Of a stretch of 64,000 nucleotides of DNA, positions 26,661 to 35,706 are shown one piece after another. Every line of letters begins with the position of its first letter. Within the stretch, counting starts at the first letter, position 1. The stretch is from Cognatishimia sp. 1_MG-2023 (GTDB lineage: Bacteria > Pseudomonadota > Alphaproteobacteria > Rhodobacterales > Rhodobacteraceae), in assembly GCF_030548175.1 (NCBI RefSeq), contig NZ_JAUORX010000012.1, positions 16,606-80,605 of the forward strand. The letters run 5' to 3'. The position numbers and the translations under genes are program-made. The notes beneath the pieces are model-generated. The model was given only the letters and a program-made list of their open reading frames with translations. It ran no database searches and was not told the DNA's origin.

Positions 26661-27095
26661 TTAGAAATCGAAGGAACCGGCTGCGCGGACCGCTTCTGGT
26701 AACCATGTTTCTTGAAGGTGCAGCCAGGTGATAGGCGAGGTCATTTCCATCAACACGGTGGTCACGCGCGCGTTGTTGGCATGTGCTGACAGGGCTGCTC
26801 CGGTCTGCCATTCCGTATAGGTGGCAAGCACCAAGCCGTCCCGTTCGTGCCGGATATCGACATCGCGGATTTGGATGCGAAAATCTGGATTTGACCCATA
26901 ACCTTGTTCAAAGCCGTTCTTTAGTGCGCTGCCAGACATGACAAAGCCTTCTGGCGGAATAAACTGAAGATCTTTGTGCAATCGGGATAAAAAGCGCGGC
27001 TCCAACTGATCGCGATTAACGCTTCCATTAAACCATTCGGTGAAAAAGTCGTGCAGATCCACGATTTCGTTCGTGACACGTTCCAAGGTCGTCAT
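26661..27095 (-). CDS. Hypothetical SnoaL/DUF4440-like protein
   Basis: A 144-residue protein that I recognise only at fold level. Aromatic and acidic residues around FFTEWFNGSVNR and the strand-rich second half (TYTEWQTGAALS) resemble the NTF2-like cone fold. The ATG at 27095 was chosen because GGAG lies six bases upstream; an in-frame TTG four codons earlier is worse. Second-last in the cluster of small proteins beside the LysR at 27965. Confidence 0.62.
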   Translation of the reverse strand: MTTLERVTNEIVDLHDFFTEWFNGSVNRDQLEPRFLSRLHKDLQFIPPEGFVMSGSALKNGFEQGYGSNPDFRIQIRDVDIRHERDGLVLATYTEWQTGAALSAHANNARVTTVLMEMTSPITWLHLQETWLPEAVRAAGSFDF

Positions 27096-27167
27096 GTCGG
27101 TCTCCAATTTCTGGGATGCTTTGCCAGCAAGGTGGGTGGCCGTGCAAAATACACGGCCATTCAGGCC

Positions 27168-27554
27168 TTAGGCAGGGCCGTTGTTGTCCATGTCTAGGAT
27201 CATCTTCCAAGCACCGTTTTCATCGCGCTTGTAAACGAGAACCAATCGACCCTCTGGTGTGCGTACATCGCCTGTGTCGCGCATTTTCATGGTGCCATAA
27301 AAACGGCCACAGACCACGGCGGTGTCGCCAAAGAACTGTAGTTGTTCAATGTCGAAGCCAGATGTAATTTCGGCAGCTGCAATCCGTGGGATGTATTTAT
27401 CGCGAATGGACTGCGCGCCGACTGTTACAGGCTGACGTTCGTTCACTGTGACCACATCAGCGTGGCAAGTGCTGACCATCTGTTCGATGTCGCCACCGTC
27501 TAGGCCGCTGGTCCAAGCTTGAATAATTGCTTCAATTTCTGCACGTTCTGTCAT
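27168..27554 (-). CDS. SnoaL-like (SgcJ/EcaC-type) protein
   Basis: A 128-residue protein of the SnoaL-like superfamily, closest in pattern to the SgcJ/EcaC/DUF4440 type (IIQAWTSGLDGGDIEQMVS opening, TVGAQSIRDKY, then the strands VVCGRFYGTMKM and LVLVYKRDENGAWKMI). Members often lack a defined role; some act as steroid-isomerase-like enzymes. It ends four bases after the ABM gene starts the run and is presumably co-transcribed with its neighbours. Confidence 0.7.
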   Translation of the reverse strand: MTERAEIEAIIQAWTSGLDGGDIEQMVSTCHADVVTVNERQPVTVGAQSIRDKYIPRIAAAEITSGFDIEQLQFFGDTAVVCGRFYGTMKMRDTGDVRTPEGRLVLVYKRDENGAWKMILDMDNNGPA

Positions 27555-27558
27555 GATC

Positions 27559-27867
27559 TTATTCCTCTACTTTTGGAGTGTGAGTGGTAAAAAACTGGCC
27601 GACGATGATTTCATCAATCTGGCCTAGGAAGGCTTGTGTTGCAGGTCGTTCTGCAAACATTGGCGTTACTTTCTTGGCCGTGGCGTGGTCCGGGAAAGTA
27701 AAGATTTCCGTATATAGTGTTGGGCGTGACGTATCCGTGGAAACCAGGGTTTCCCAAGAGGACACGCCTTCGATGCTGACGAAATCTTTGCGCGCCGTCT
27801 CGCGGATGGCATCAAGTTGATCAGTATCTTTCATTTTCAGGACGAATATTTCTGAGATTTTGGACAT
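27559..27867 (-). CDS. Antibiotic biosynthesis monooxygenase (ABM)-fold protein
   Basis: A 102-residue dimeric alpha-beta barrel protein of the ABM/YgiN type, with KISEIFVLKMK, the central ETLVSTDTSRPTLYTEIFTF and the helix DHATAKKVTPMF. Such proteins include cofactor-less monooxygenases and muconolactone-isomerase-like enzymes. I chose the ATG at 27867, eight bases after GAGG; a longer upstream in-frame reading would run into the divergent LysR promoter. First gene of the small-protein cluster. Confidence 0.7.
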   Translation of the reverse strand: MSKISEIFVLKMKDTDQLDAIRETARKDFVSIEGVSSWETLVSTDTSRPTLYTEIFTFPDHATAKKVTPMFAERPATQAFLGQIDEIIVGQFFTTHTPKVEE

Positions 27868-27964
27868 TGGCATTTCCTCGGTTGCGGCTTGCCTTAACAA
27901 TATGGCAATGCTATCGTAAGGATAAGCCAACAAATTCCGTTCACACTGATCGAAAACACGAACA

Positions 27965-28867
27965 ATGAGTCGCAACCACTTCGGAGACATTAAGATCTTT
28001 GTTGAAGTCGCCCGCTTGGGTGGATTTCGCGCGGCCGCGGAGCATTTGAAAATGGCGCCGGCCTCTGTCAGTGAGGCGGTTCAGCGGTTTGAAGATCGTT
28101 TAGATGTTAGGTTATTTGAACGCTCTACACGCTCTGTCGTCCTAACACCCCTTGGTGAATCCTTCTTTGAAAAGAGCTTACCGGCTGTCAAAGATTTAGA
28201 GTTGGCCATGCGCGATATCGATGATCAGAAAGATCAAGTGTCTGGCGTTTTAAGACTGTCCGCACCTTATAGCGCTGGCCCATTTTTTCTTGATGAACTG
28301 GTGGCACGATTTGCATCGCAACATACCAACGTGGATGTCGAAGTGATTTTCGACGACAAAAAAGTGGATTTACTGAACTCTGGTATTGATGCTGCAATTC
28401 GGTCTAGCTCTTTTCTTGAACCAGACACGCATGCCATTCCTGTGGGCCCTGAACTGAATATGTGCGTTGTCGCATCTCAGGACTATCTTCAGGCTAAGGG
28501 AACACCTTTGGTACCCCGCGACATCTTACATCATGATACGATTTGCTATGCCTTTGGTCGTGGTGACAAAATCGCGCCTTGGGGATTTACGGGTGCAGAA
28601 GGGGCATTCACCATTCAGCCCAAGCCGCGGATGGTCGCAAATGACATGCGCTCGTTGCTTAATTACGCACAGCATGGGCTAGGGCTTGCATATGTGTATG
28701 CAGAAATCGCAGCGCCTTATATCCAGAATGGTAGCGTAACCGAAGTATTGGCAGAGCATTTGATGGCGCTGCCGCGGTATTCCCTCAATTATCGCAGCAA
28801 AAAACTGATGGCACGGCGTTTACGCGCGTTTATTGATTTGGCGAGAACCGGCGAAACTCAGGATTAA
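27965..28867 (+). CDS. LysR-family regulator
   Basis: A 300-residue LysR regulator of the DmlR/AaeR-like group (FVEVARLGGFRAAAEHL opening, SVSEAVQRFEDRL recognition helix, LFERSTRSVVLTPLGE wing). It is divergent from the ABM/SnoaL cluster, with a 97-base gap holding the likely shared promoter, so that cluster is its probable target. Confidence 0.88.
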   Translation: MSRNHFGDIKIFVEVARLGGFRAAAEHLKMAPASVSEAVQRFEDRLDVRLFERSTRSVVLTPLGESFFEKSLPAVKDLELAMRDIDDQKDQVSGVLRLSAPYSAGPFFLDELVARFASQHTNVDVEVIFDDKKVDLLNSGIDAAIRSSSFLEPDTHAIPVGPELNMCVVASQDYLQAKGTPLVPRDILHHDTICYAFGRGDKIAPWGFTGAEGAFTIQPKPRMVANDMRSLLNYAQHGLGLAYVYAEIAAPYIQNGSVTEVLAEHLMALPRYSLNYRSKKLMARRLRAFIDLARTGETQD

Positions 28868-29053
28868 GAAACTGGCGCATTGGCTTTGCGTTTAGCCAGG
28901 CTTGAGCGCGTTCACCACAGGTGGCTTTTGTTTATACAAAAGTTCACATCATAGCTTCTAAATTTACAGCAGGCCCATGGGGTCCGATGATCATGCGAAA
29001 GAGTTTGCGGCAACACCGGAACTCAGAACTTTGTATGCCCAAAAGGACACAAG

Positions 29054-30679
29054 ATGCAGCCTGTTATAAATGAACCTATATTTGAATACCGGCCAGGCTC
29101 TCCTGAACGCCAAGACTTGCAGCGCGCGATTGAGGAACTGAAACAACTTAAAGTGGACATCCCACTTCGCATCGGCGGAGAGCGTGTTAGTTCAAAGCGC
29201 ACATATAATTGCGTGATGCCCCACAACCATTCTCATGTCCTGGGGCAGTTTCATTGCGCAGACGCGGAACATGCGACTTCCGCAGTTGAAGCCGCTGCAA
29301 AGGCCCATCCTATCTGGAGCAAGATGCCGCTAGAAGATCGCGCTCGTGTGTTTCTGAAAGCCGCTGATCTACTCGCCGGACCTTGGCGGGCAAAGCTAAA
29401 TGCAGCAACAATGTTGGGGCAGGGTAAAACAGCGCATCAGGCAGAGATCGACTCCGCCTGTGAACTGATTGATTTTCTGCGCTTCAATGTTCAATTCGCG
29501 CGGGATATCTACGCAAATCAGCCGATCTCAGGTCCGGGTTGTCAAAACCGCTCAGAATATCGCGCTCTTGAAGGGTTCATTTTTGCCCTAACACCGTTCA
29601 ATTTTACAGCAATTGCCGGGAACCTCTGTGTCGCGCCTGCGATTATGGGAAATACAATCGTTTGGAAGCCGTCTGAACGTGCGGTGTACAGTGCAAACCT
29701 CCTTATGGATCTCTTCGAAGAGGCAGGTCTTCCACCGGGGGTGATCAATATGATCCCTTCTGATGTTCCAGAGCCTATCAGTAATGTGCTGCTCTCTCAT
29801 CCTGACTTTGCTGGTCTGCATTTCACAGGTAGTACCCGTGTTTTCCAACTGTTGTGGCAGCAAATCAGCGAAAACATCGGAAACTACCGCAACTATCCAC
29901 GCATTGTTGGGGAAACAGGTGGGAAAGATTTCATATTTGCCCATTCCTCGGCACATGTTGATGCGTTGGTTACATCTATGGTGCGTGGCGCGTTTGAATA
30001 TCAGGGGCAGAAATGTTCGGCAGCGAGCCGTGCATATGTTCCCGCAAGCTTGTGGGACGAAGTCGTTACTAAGTTAAAGTCTCAGGTTGAATCGATAAAA
30101 ATCGGCGCTGTCACTGACTTTTCCAACTTTATGTCGGCGGTTATTGATGACCGTTCATTTGCCAACATCGCCTCATATATCGACCATGCGAAGAATTCAG
30201 AAGATCATGACATTCTGGTAGGTGGGACATACGATGACTCAGAGGGTTATTTTGTTCAGCCTACAGTCGTGATTGCGCATAAACCGAACACAAAGCTAAT
30301 GACCGAAGAAATTTTCGGGCCAGTTCTGACAATTCATAAATATGATGATGATAAGTTGGATGAAGCGTTAACTGCGTGTGATACTGCGACGCCATACGGC
30401 CTAACAGGGGCGATTTTTGCGACAGATCGGACCACGATTTGTGAGCTTACTGAGCGCTTGAAGCATTCCGCTGGAAATTTCTATGTAAACGACAAGCCGA
30501 CAGGTGCGGTGGTTGGTCAGCAGCCTTTTGGCGGCGGGCGTGCTAGCGGTACAAACGATAAAGCCGGCAGCATGTGGAATCTTATTCGTTGGGTCACACC
30601 GCGGACTATTAAGGAAACATATGATCCGGCAACGGATTATCGTTATCCTTCTATGCTTCCGGATAACACAAGCGAATAA
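29054..30679 (+). CDS. pruA: 1-pyrroline-5-carboxylate dehydrogenase
   Basis: A 541-residue aldehyde dehydrogenase of the monofunctional P5C dehydrogenase type, oxidising glutamate semialdehyde to glutamate with NAD. Visible are the N-terminal NEPIFEYRPGSPER segment typical of this subfamily, the catalytic Glu in GETGGKDF and the nucleophilic Cys in EYQGQKCSAASR. Length fits the single-function enzyme; no proline dehydrogenase domain is fused and none is in the window. It completes the route proposed for the arginase/cyclodeaminase genes. The 186-base upstream gap holds no feature I can assign firmly. Confidence 0.93.
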   Translation: MQPVINEPIFEYRPGSPERQDLQRAIEELKQLKVDIPLRIGGERVSSKRTYNCVMPHNHSHVLGQFHCADAEHATSAVEAAAKAHPIWSKMPLEDRARVFLKAADLLAGPWRAKLNAATMLGQGKTAHQAEIDSACELIDFLRFNVQFARDIYANQPISGPGCQNRSEYRALEGFIFALTPFNFTAIAGNLCVAPAIMGNTIVWKPSERAVYSANLLMDLFEEAGLPPGVINMIPSDVPEPISNVLLSHPDFAGLHFTGSTRVFQLLWQQISENIGNYRNYPRIVGETGGKDFIFAHSSAHVDALVTSMVRGAFEYQGQKCSAASRAYVPASLWDEVVTKLKSQVESIKIGAVTDFSNFMSAVIDDRSFANIASYIDHAKNSEDHDILVGGTYDDSEGYFVQPTVVIAHKPNTKLMTEEIFGPVLTIHKYDDDKLDEALTACDTATPYGLTGAIFATDRTTICELTERLKHSAGNFYVNDKPTGAVVGQQPFGGGRASGTNDKAGSMWNLIRWVTPRTIKETYDPATDYRYPSMLPDNTSE

Positions 30680-30742
30680 CATCTTGTGAATACCAGCATG
30701 CACCCCGTAGCATGCACTGTCTGATCGCATAAAGGTCAGCTT

Positions 30743-30769
30743 TGGCGATCCCTGAACAGGGGGTCGCCA
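30743..30769 (+). terminator. Hairpin downstream of pruA
   Basis: An imperfect stem (TGGCGATCCCTG / CAGGGGGTCGCCA, loop AA) lies between pruA and the aminotransferase remnant. No T-run follows, so it may be only a partial terminator. Confidence 0.4.
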
Positions 30770-30801
30770 TACGCAACACCAAACCTTGTAAGGGACGTCT
30801 C

Positions 30802-31229
30802 ATGCATATCCACCCATTCGCCGTCGAAATTTGGATGAATGAATGGGAGTTAAAGTGTGAATCAAATCTTGCAGAAACCTGTGTTGAAAGTCTGACAATT
30901 GGTGAGCTGTTACAGCTTGCAGAGAAGGACACCGGCTATATCTCGGATCTGACCGAGATGAAGCTAACCTACGGCGAAATCCGCGGTTCGAAACGGTTGT
31001 TGAACGCAATTTCTGGTCTCTATCAGGCACAACAACGTTGCTGAAATATGATCTACCGATGGCTTCACGAGATCTTTGTGTAAAGCTCATTGAAGAGACT
31101 GGCGTGATGTTCACGCCAGGCTCTGCATTTGACATGGAAGGTTACATCCGGATTGGTTTTGCCAATTCCCCAGATGTCCTCAGAAACGGCTTGAGGCTTG
31201 TTTCTAAGTGGCTTGCCGGCCAACCTTAA
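30802..31229 (+). pseudogene. Remnant of a PLP-dependent class I/II aminotransferase
   Basis: The first about 78 codons (from ATG 30802, to LLNAISGLYQAQQ) read as the N-terminus of a class I aminotransferase, and a second frame from about 31036 to 31229 reads as its C-terminus (LPMASRDLCVKLIEETGV, TPGSAFDMEGYIRIGF, ending KWLAGQP). Roughly 220-240 residues, including the PLP lysine, are missing between them, and the two pieces are out of frame. This is an internal deletion plus frameshift, so no active enzyme can be made. It sits between pruA and an ACT-domain gene. Confidence 0.82.
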
Positions 31230-31636
31230 ACTTGTGCTGAAACTGAGGCTGCGATTTCTTTAAGAACACGCAATGCATCATCTTCACGACCGTCTGGAAT
31301 AAAGATGTGATCGTGAAAGAACGCTGAAACAGGGTTAACACCCATGTTTTCTTTGGCCAGATCCGTTGCAATACGTGCCATGAATCCAACCGCATCTAGT
31401 GAGGAATGGATTTCTAAGGTGATCATACGGCTGGGAAATTCATACGAAATGCCTGCGGCATCCGCATCTTCTTTAAGTAGGATATAAGTCGTGCCTTCGG
31501 CCTCTTCGAACATCATGCGGGGCCGAATATCGCTCGGCAATGATTGATCCTTTAAAGTGGCAAAGACATATACTCCGTCTACCAACGCACCTGTCATCGA
31601 GGACAGTAGGATATCTAAATTCTTTTCACCCGCCAT
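31226..31636 (-). CDS. ACT-domain-containing protein (DUF2241-like)
   Basis: A 136-residue protein with two ACT-like halves (LLSSMTGALVDGVYVFAT... and ITLEIHSSLDAVGFMARI...), as in small ACT proteins thought to sense amino acids. I start it at ATG 31636, seven bases after GGAGA, not at the longer in-frame start. It converges on the aminotransferase remnant, overlapping its stop by four bases, and lies downstream of the second NhaC gene, suggesting an amino-acid-sensing role for that gene pair. Function unproven. Confidence 0.78.
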   Translation of the reverse strand: MAGEKNLDILLSSMTGALVDGVYVFATLKDQSLPSDIRPRMMFEEAEGTTYILLKEDADAAGISYEFPSRMITLEIHSSLDAVGFMARIATDLAKENMGVNPVSAFFHDHIFIPDGREDDALRVLKEIAASVSAQV

Positions 31637-31738
31637 CGTGGGGTCTCCATTTTTGTTGTATCGTCTTGTTGTTTCTAGGGCCTCTGAAATGCAGTCGCTA
31701 TAGAACACGCTATGGTTTCAAAAGCCCTAGAGTTTTAT

Positions 31739-33172
31739 TTATTCAGCCGGAGCCGTCGCAGCCGTTTGCTGTTCTGTCTGTGGCTCAATGCGGTTGATTG
31801 TCCATCCCATATAGCCAAATAGGATTGTAACAATCGGGGACAGCCAGCAGAAGAACGCGAATGGCAAATACGCTAGCGTCATAACACCTAATGTCGCTGT
31901 CTGATATGCACCACCTGAGTTCCATGGAACCAAATTCGCGGTAACCGTTGCGGAATCTTCAACTGCACGAGATAGGTTTTCCGGGGCGAGGCCACGTTCA
32001 CGATACGCTGCAGAATATGTGCGAGCGCCCATAACAATCGACATGTACTGATCGCAAAGAACCATATTCGAACCGATACCCGTAAAGGCAGTCGCTGCGA
32101 TAAGGCCGCCGTCAGATTTAACCATGGACAGGATTTTATCGGCTAGAGCCTTGAGCTGGTTCGTGCGCTCCATTACCCCACCAAACATCATCGCGACGAT
32201 CACAAGCGAGATCGTGTACATCATGGAGTCCATGCCACCACGAGACAGCAGGTCGTCAACGTCAGCATTGCCAGTTTCAGCGGCATAGCCACCAAAGGCA
32301 ACGTTTGCCAAAGCATCATAATCAGCGCCCTGCAAACCGACTGCAATCAAAGCAGCGGCGACAACGCCCAGAGTGATCCCGGGAATCGCAGGCATCTTGC
32401 GATAAGAAACGAATAGAACCACAAGTGGTGGCATCAACATTACGATGTTAATCGTAAAGTTCTCGTCTAGGATTTTAAGCATTGTCGCAATCCGCTCAAT
32501 ATCGCCTTCACCGCCACCATATTGTAAACCCAGTACAATTTCGATGATCAGTGTCAGGCCGAAGGAGACGCCAGTTGTGTATGACATGTGGCGGATGTGT
32601 GTAAACAAATCCGTGCCAGCAAGAGCTGGTGCCATGTTTGTTGTATCCGACAAAGGTGACATCTTATCACCGAAATAGGCGCCAGAAATTACGGCGCCTG
32701 CAACGATTGGAAGAGGAAAGCCCAGGCCTGCACCGACACCCATCAGAGCGACACCAATGGTCCCGGTGGTTCCCCAGCTTGTGCCTGTCGCAAGTGACGT
32801 TACTGCGCAAATCAGCAATGTTGCCGGTAGGAAAACAGATGTCGAAATGAACGATAAGCCATAATAGATAAGCGTCGGAACAACACCGGCCAAAATCCAC
32901 ACGCCGATCAAGATACCAACGACAATCAAAATAATGGTTGCGGGCAGGGCGTTGGTAATGCCTCTAACCATTCCGTTTTGAATGTTCTGCCAGGTAAAGC
33001 CGCATCGCATTGCTACAAGTGAGGCGACGAAAACGCCCAGCAACATGGGAATGTGCGGATCCAGTCCGTAAAATACGATAGAAATCGAAATCCCTATCAC
33101 CAGTGACATAAGCGAGATCATCGCTTCCCAAAAATGGGGCGCACGTGCCCCCTCAGGTATTGTTGTTTTCAC
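31739..33172 (-). CDS. NhaC-family antiporter, second copy
   Basis: A 477-residue paralogue of the protein encoded at 5231-6667, similar along its whole length, including GDKMSPLSDTTNMAPA and the C-terminal MGWTINRIEPQ. I chose the GTG at 33172 because GGAGGG precedes it and because the protein then begins KTTIPEGAR like its paralogue; an upstream TTG is less likely. It is divergent from the LysR gene at 33455 across about 280 bases that contain no other feature I can support. Confidence 0.9.
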   Translation of the reverse strand: MKTTIPEGARAPHFWEAMISLMSLVIGISISIVFYGLDPHIPMLLGVFVASLVAMRCGFTWQNIQNGMVRGITNALPATIILIVVGILIGVWILAGVVPTLIYYGLSFISTSVFLPATLLICAVTSLATGTSWGTTGTIGVALMGVGAGLGFPLPIVAGAVISGAYFGDKMSPLSDTTNMAPALAGTDLFTHIRHMSYTTGVSFGLTLIIEIVLGLQYGGGEGDIERIATMLKILDENFTINIVMLMPPLVVLFVSYRKMPAIPGITLGVVAAALIAVGLQGADYDALANVAFGGYAAETGNADVDDLLSRGGMDSMMYTISLVIVAMMFGGVMERTNQLKALADKILSMVKSDGGLIAATAFTGIGSNMVLCDQYMSIVMGARTYSAAYRERGLAPENLSRAVEDSATVTANLVPWNSGGAYQTATLGVMTLAYLPFAFFCWLSPIVTILFGYMGWTINRIEPQTEQQTAATAPAE

Positions 33173-33454
33173 AGTTCCCTCCAAGCTTTTCTATTTGCGC
33201 TTTTGTATCTGTATCGCGCCTATTTTGCTGAGAGAGGCCCGTCCGTCCATTTTCATTCGCCAAAGTTAGCATCAGTACTTTGAAATATGCTGCTAGAGTT
33301 TAGGCTGGTAGTGATTTTCAAGGGGAGCTCGGTGGCGTCTTTGAGAAGTGATGGTCTTCTTGTAGAGCAAAGCTTCAAATGATTTCGTATCGCGTGCTGA
33401 CTCAATGTGAAGATAGAGTTTAGTGCAGATTCACCGGGTAGGTAGGAAAGTAAA

Positions 33455-34357
33455 ATGGTTAGATCTTGGGTCCAAGATAAAGACATCAAACTGTTTCGTG
33501 TATTTTTCGAACTTACGCGGGCGGGCGGTTTTCAGCAGGCTCAAGTGAGTCTGAACATCAGCCAGTCAAGTTTGAGCACCTCTATTTCCCAACTTGAAAC
33601 ACGTGTTGGCATGCGCTTGTGCAATCGCGGCCATGCTGGCTTTAGTCTAACTGAAGATGGCGAAAGCCTATTTTCCGAAATTTCCATCTTGTTTGCCGCA
33701 ATGGAGAAATTCTCCACAAATCTGGCGAGCAAAAAGGCAGAAATCTCGGGTCAGTTGTCCATTGGTATTCTGGAAAACAGCGTAACACACCCAGATCAAC
33801 GTCTTATTCGCGCTTTGTCTGAGTTACAGGAGCTCGCACCGGGTGTTGGATTGTCGGTGTATACAGCGGGCGCATTAGAGCTGGAAATCAGGGTCTTGGA
33901 TGGGCGTTTGGACGGGGCTGTTGGCCTGTTTCCACATCGCATTGACAGCTTAGAGTACCTACCGCTCTTTGAGGAGGAACACCGGCTTTATTGCTCTGTT
34001 AAACACCCGCTGGCAGACGGAAGTGTCAGTATTGAAGACCTCAAAAAGCATCCCTACGTTGGACGAGAATATGTTGATCTTATCGAGGGGCTGGAGCCAC
34101 CCGAGGGCTTTGACGTTGGTGCAACAGCACGCCACATGGAAGGGTTGATTTTACTCTTAAGAACCCAAAAGTACTTTGGATACCTTCCGGATCATACCGC
34201 CCGTCCTTGGATCGAGCGGGGGCTACTTACTGAAATTAACGCACCCGGTACAATTAGAACCGGGAAATTTTTACTCGCGCTGCGCCGGGAAAAACATCGG
34301 TCGAGGCCTTTGTCGGCTCTCGTCAATCTGCTCTCACTATACCGCAACGCAGAATGA
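33455..34357 (+). CDS. LysR-family regulator
   Basis: A 300-residue LysR regulator, paralogue of the one at 16865 by its FRVFFELTRAGGFQQAQ opening and the LCNRGHAGFSLTEDG wing. Divergent from the second NhaC gene and upstream of a small membrane protein and an amino-acid importer. The likely target is the nhaC/ACT gene pair; the effector is unknown. Confidence 0.88.
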   Translation: MVRSWVQDKDIKLFRVFFELTRAGGFQQAQVSLNISQSSLSTSISQLETRVGMRLCNRGHAGFSLTEDGESLFSEISILFAAMEKFSTNLASKKAEISGQLSIGILENSVTHPDQRLIRALSELQELAPGVGLSVYTAGALELEIRVLDGRLDGAVGLFPHRIDSLEYLPLFEEEHRLYCSVKHPLADGSVSIEDLKKHPYVGREYVDLIEGLEPPEGFDVGATARHMEGLILLLRTQKYFGYLPDHTARPWIERGLLTEINAPGTIRTGKFLLALRREKHRSRPLSALVNLLSLYRNAE

Positions 34358-34368
34358 CTGCCTTAAAT

Positions 34369-34389
34369 GCCCCTAATGGGGCGCTTTCT
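34369..34389 (+). terminator. Short terminator after LysR gene
   Basis: A 5-bp GC stem (GCCCC / GGGGC, loop TAAT) followed by GCTTTCT, 11 bases after the LysR stop. Small but well placed. Confidence 0.45.
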
Positions 34390-34418
34390 GAAAATCGGGA
34401 TCTCATCAAGGATGAAAA

Positions 34419-34676
34419 ATGAACAGCATCACTACCCCTGACATCTTAGGATCACTCGGCGCTGCGATTATTGTCGCCACTTACATGTTGCTGCAAATGG
34501 ACCGGGTCCGCAGTGATCAAATTTGGTATTCAATTTTAAACTTTATTGGCGCGTCGCTAATTCTGTTTTCCCTTTACTTCAAATTCAATTTGTCCGCGTT
34601 CCTGATCGAGATTTTTTGGGTCTTTATTAGTCTATACGGTATCTGGAAAAAACGACGCGAGATATCACAAAGCTAA
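34419..34676 (+). CDS. Small CBU_0592-like membrane protein
   Basis: An 85-residue protein with three hydrophobic stretches (residues about 10-26, 36-55 and 58-73) joined by short charged loops and ending in a basic tail KKRREISQS. The pattern matches the CBU_0592 family of small bacterial membrane proteins, function unknown. A GATGAAAA-type leader gives a modest ribosome-binding site. Confidence 0.7.
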   Translation: MNSITTPDILGSLGAAIIVATYMLLQMDRVRSDQIWYSILNFIGASLILFSLYFKFNLSAFLIEIFWVFISLYGIWKKRREISQS

Positions 34677-34720
34677 ATAGTTTGGGGGATTCCCTGAGGC
34701 CATATTCTTATCGTGCGACT

Positions 34721-34754
34721 GCCGCTGCTTTGAAGGTATCTAATAAGCAGCGGC
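34721..34754 (+). terminator. Terminator after the small membrane protein gene
   Basis: A perfect 10-bp stem (GCCGCTGCTT / AAGCAGCGGC) with a 14-base loop in the 34677-34898 gap, followed by CTATATTA. It isolates the small gene from the amino-acid importer downstream. Confidence 0.55.
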
Positions 34755-34898
34755 CTATATTATGTTGATCACCGCTAAGTCAGGAAACGTGGCTAAGGCG
34801 CTTCCAAGATTAAATTTATCTAAACCGCACTTCTTAAATTCGAAATGCTGTTTGCCCCCATTTCAGATTAATAAACTTGAGGTAAGGGGGATAAACGC

Positions 34899-35681
34899 TT
34901 GAAACATTCAAACGCGTTACTCAACGTGACAGATATTCATAAATCTTTCGGTTCGCTCGAAGTGCTTAAAGGCATTTCACTTGAAGCAAATGCGGGAGAG
35001 GTCGTGGCGCTACTAGGGTCTTCAGGTTCTGGGAAAAGCACTTTTCTGCGTTGCATCAATTTACTTGAAGCACCAACCGAAGGTTCGATTGCCCTAGACG
35101 GAGAAGAGCTTCTTCTTAAGCGCAAGAAAGATGGGCAGCTGCATTCCGCAGATTCCAAACAGCTGACACGCTTTAGGTCAAAAATTGGCATGGTCTTTCA
35201 AGGTTTCAACCTTTGGCCCCATTTGACTGTTTTAGAAAACGTGATCGAAGCGCCCATTCACGTCAGTGGTATCTCTAAGAAAGAAGCCATCGAACGCGCA
35301 GAGGCATACCTCCATCGTGTAGGCATGTTCGAACGCAAAGATTACACCCCCTCCCAGTTATCCGGCGGCCAACAGCAACGGGCAGCGATTGCTCGTACTT
35401 TGGCAATGGAACCTGAGGTCATGCTATTTGACGAACCAACGTCTGCATTGGACCCAGAACTGGTAGGCGAAGTTTTGAAAGTTATGAAAGGCTTGGCTGA
35501 AGAGGGTCGAACGATGCTCGTAGTAACGCACGAGATGGGTTTTGCACGTGATGTCAGCTCTCGGGTGATTTTCCTGAATAAAGGCGAAATTGAAGTCGAT
35601 AGCGCCCCTGACCCAATCTTCAAGAACCCCAATGAATACTCAGATCGTTGGGCAGAGTTTCTTTCGAACACACGCGACTAA
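34899..35681 (+). CDS. Polar amino-acid ABC transporter ATPase (HisP/GlnQ type)
   Basis: A 260-residue ATPase with Walker [10 protein letters not shown], signature [15 protein letters not shown] and Walker [16 protein letters not shown], in the HisP/ArtP/OccP subgroup. It starts at TTG after the purine-rich GAGGTAAGGGGG. It heads a four-gene importer with a binding protein and two permeases, presumably for basic amino acids, which would feed the arginine/ornithine enzymes. Confidence 0.92.
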   Translation: MKHSNALLNVTDIHKSFGSLEVLKGISLEANAGEVVALLGSSGSGKSTFLRCINLLEAPTEGSIALDGEELLLKRKKDGQLHSADSKQLTRFRSKIGMVFQGFNLWPHLTVLENVIEAPIHVSGISKKEAIERAEAYLHRVGMFERKDYTPSQLSGGQQQRAAIARTLAMEPEVMLFDEPTSALDPELVGEVLKVMKGLAEEGRTMLVVTHEMGFARDVSSRVIFLNKGEIEVDSAPDPIFKNPNEYSDRWAEFLSNTRD

Positions 35682-35706
35682 AATATACCAACCTTGGGAG
35701 AGAGTT

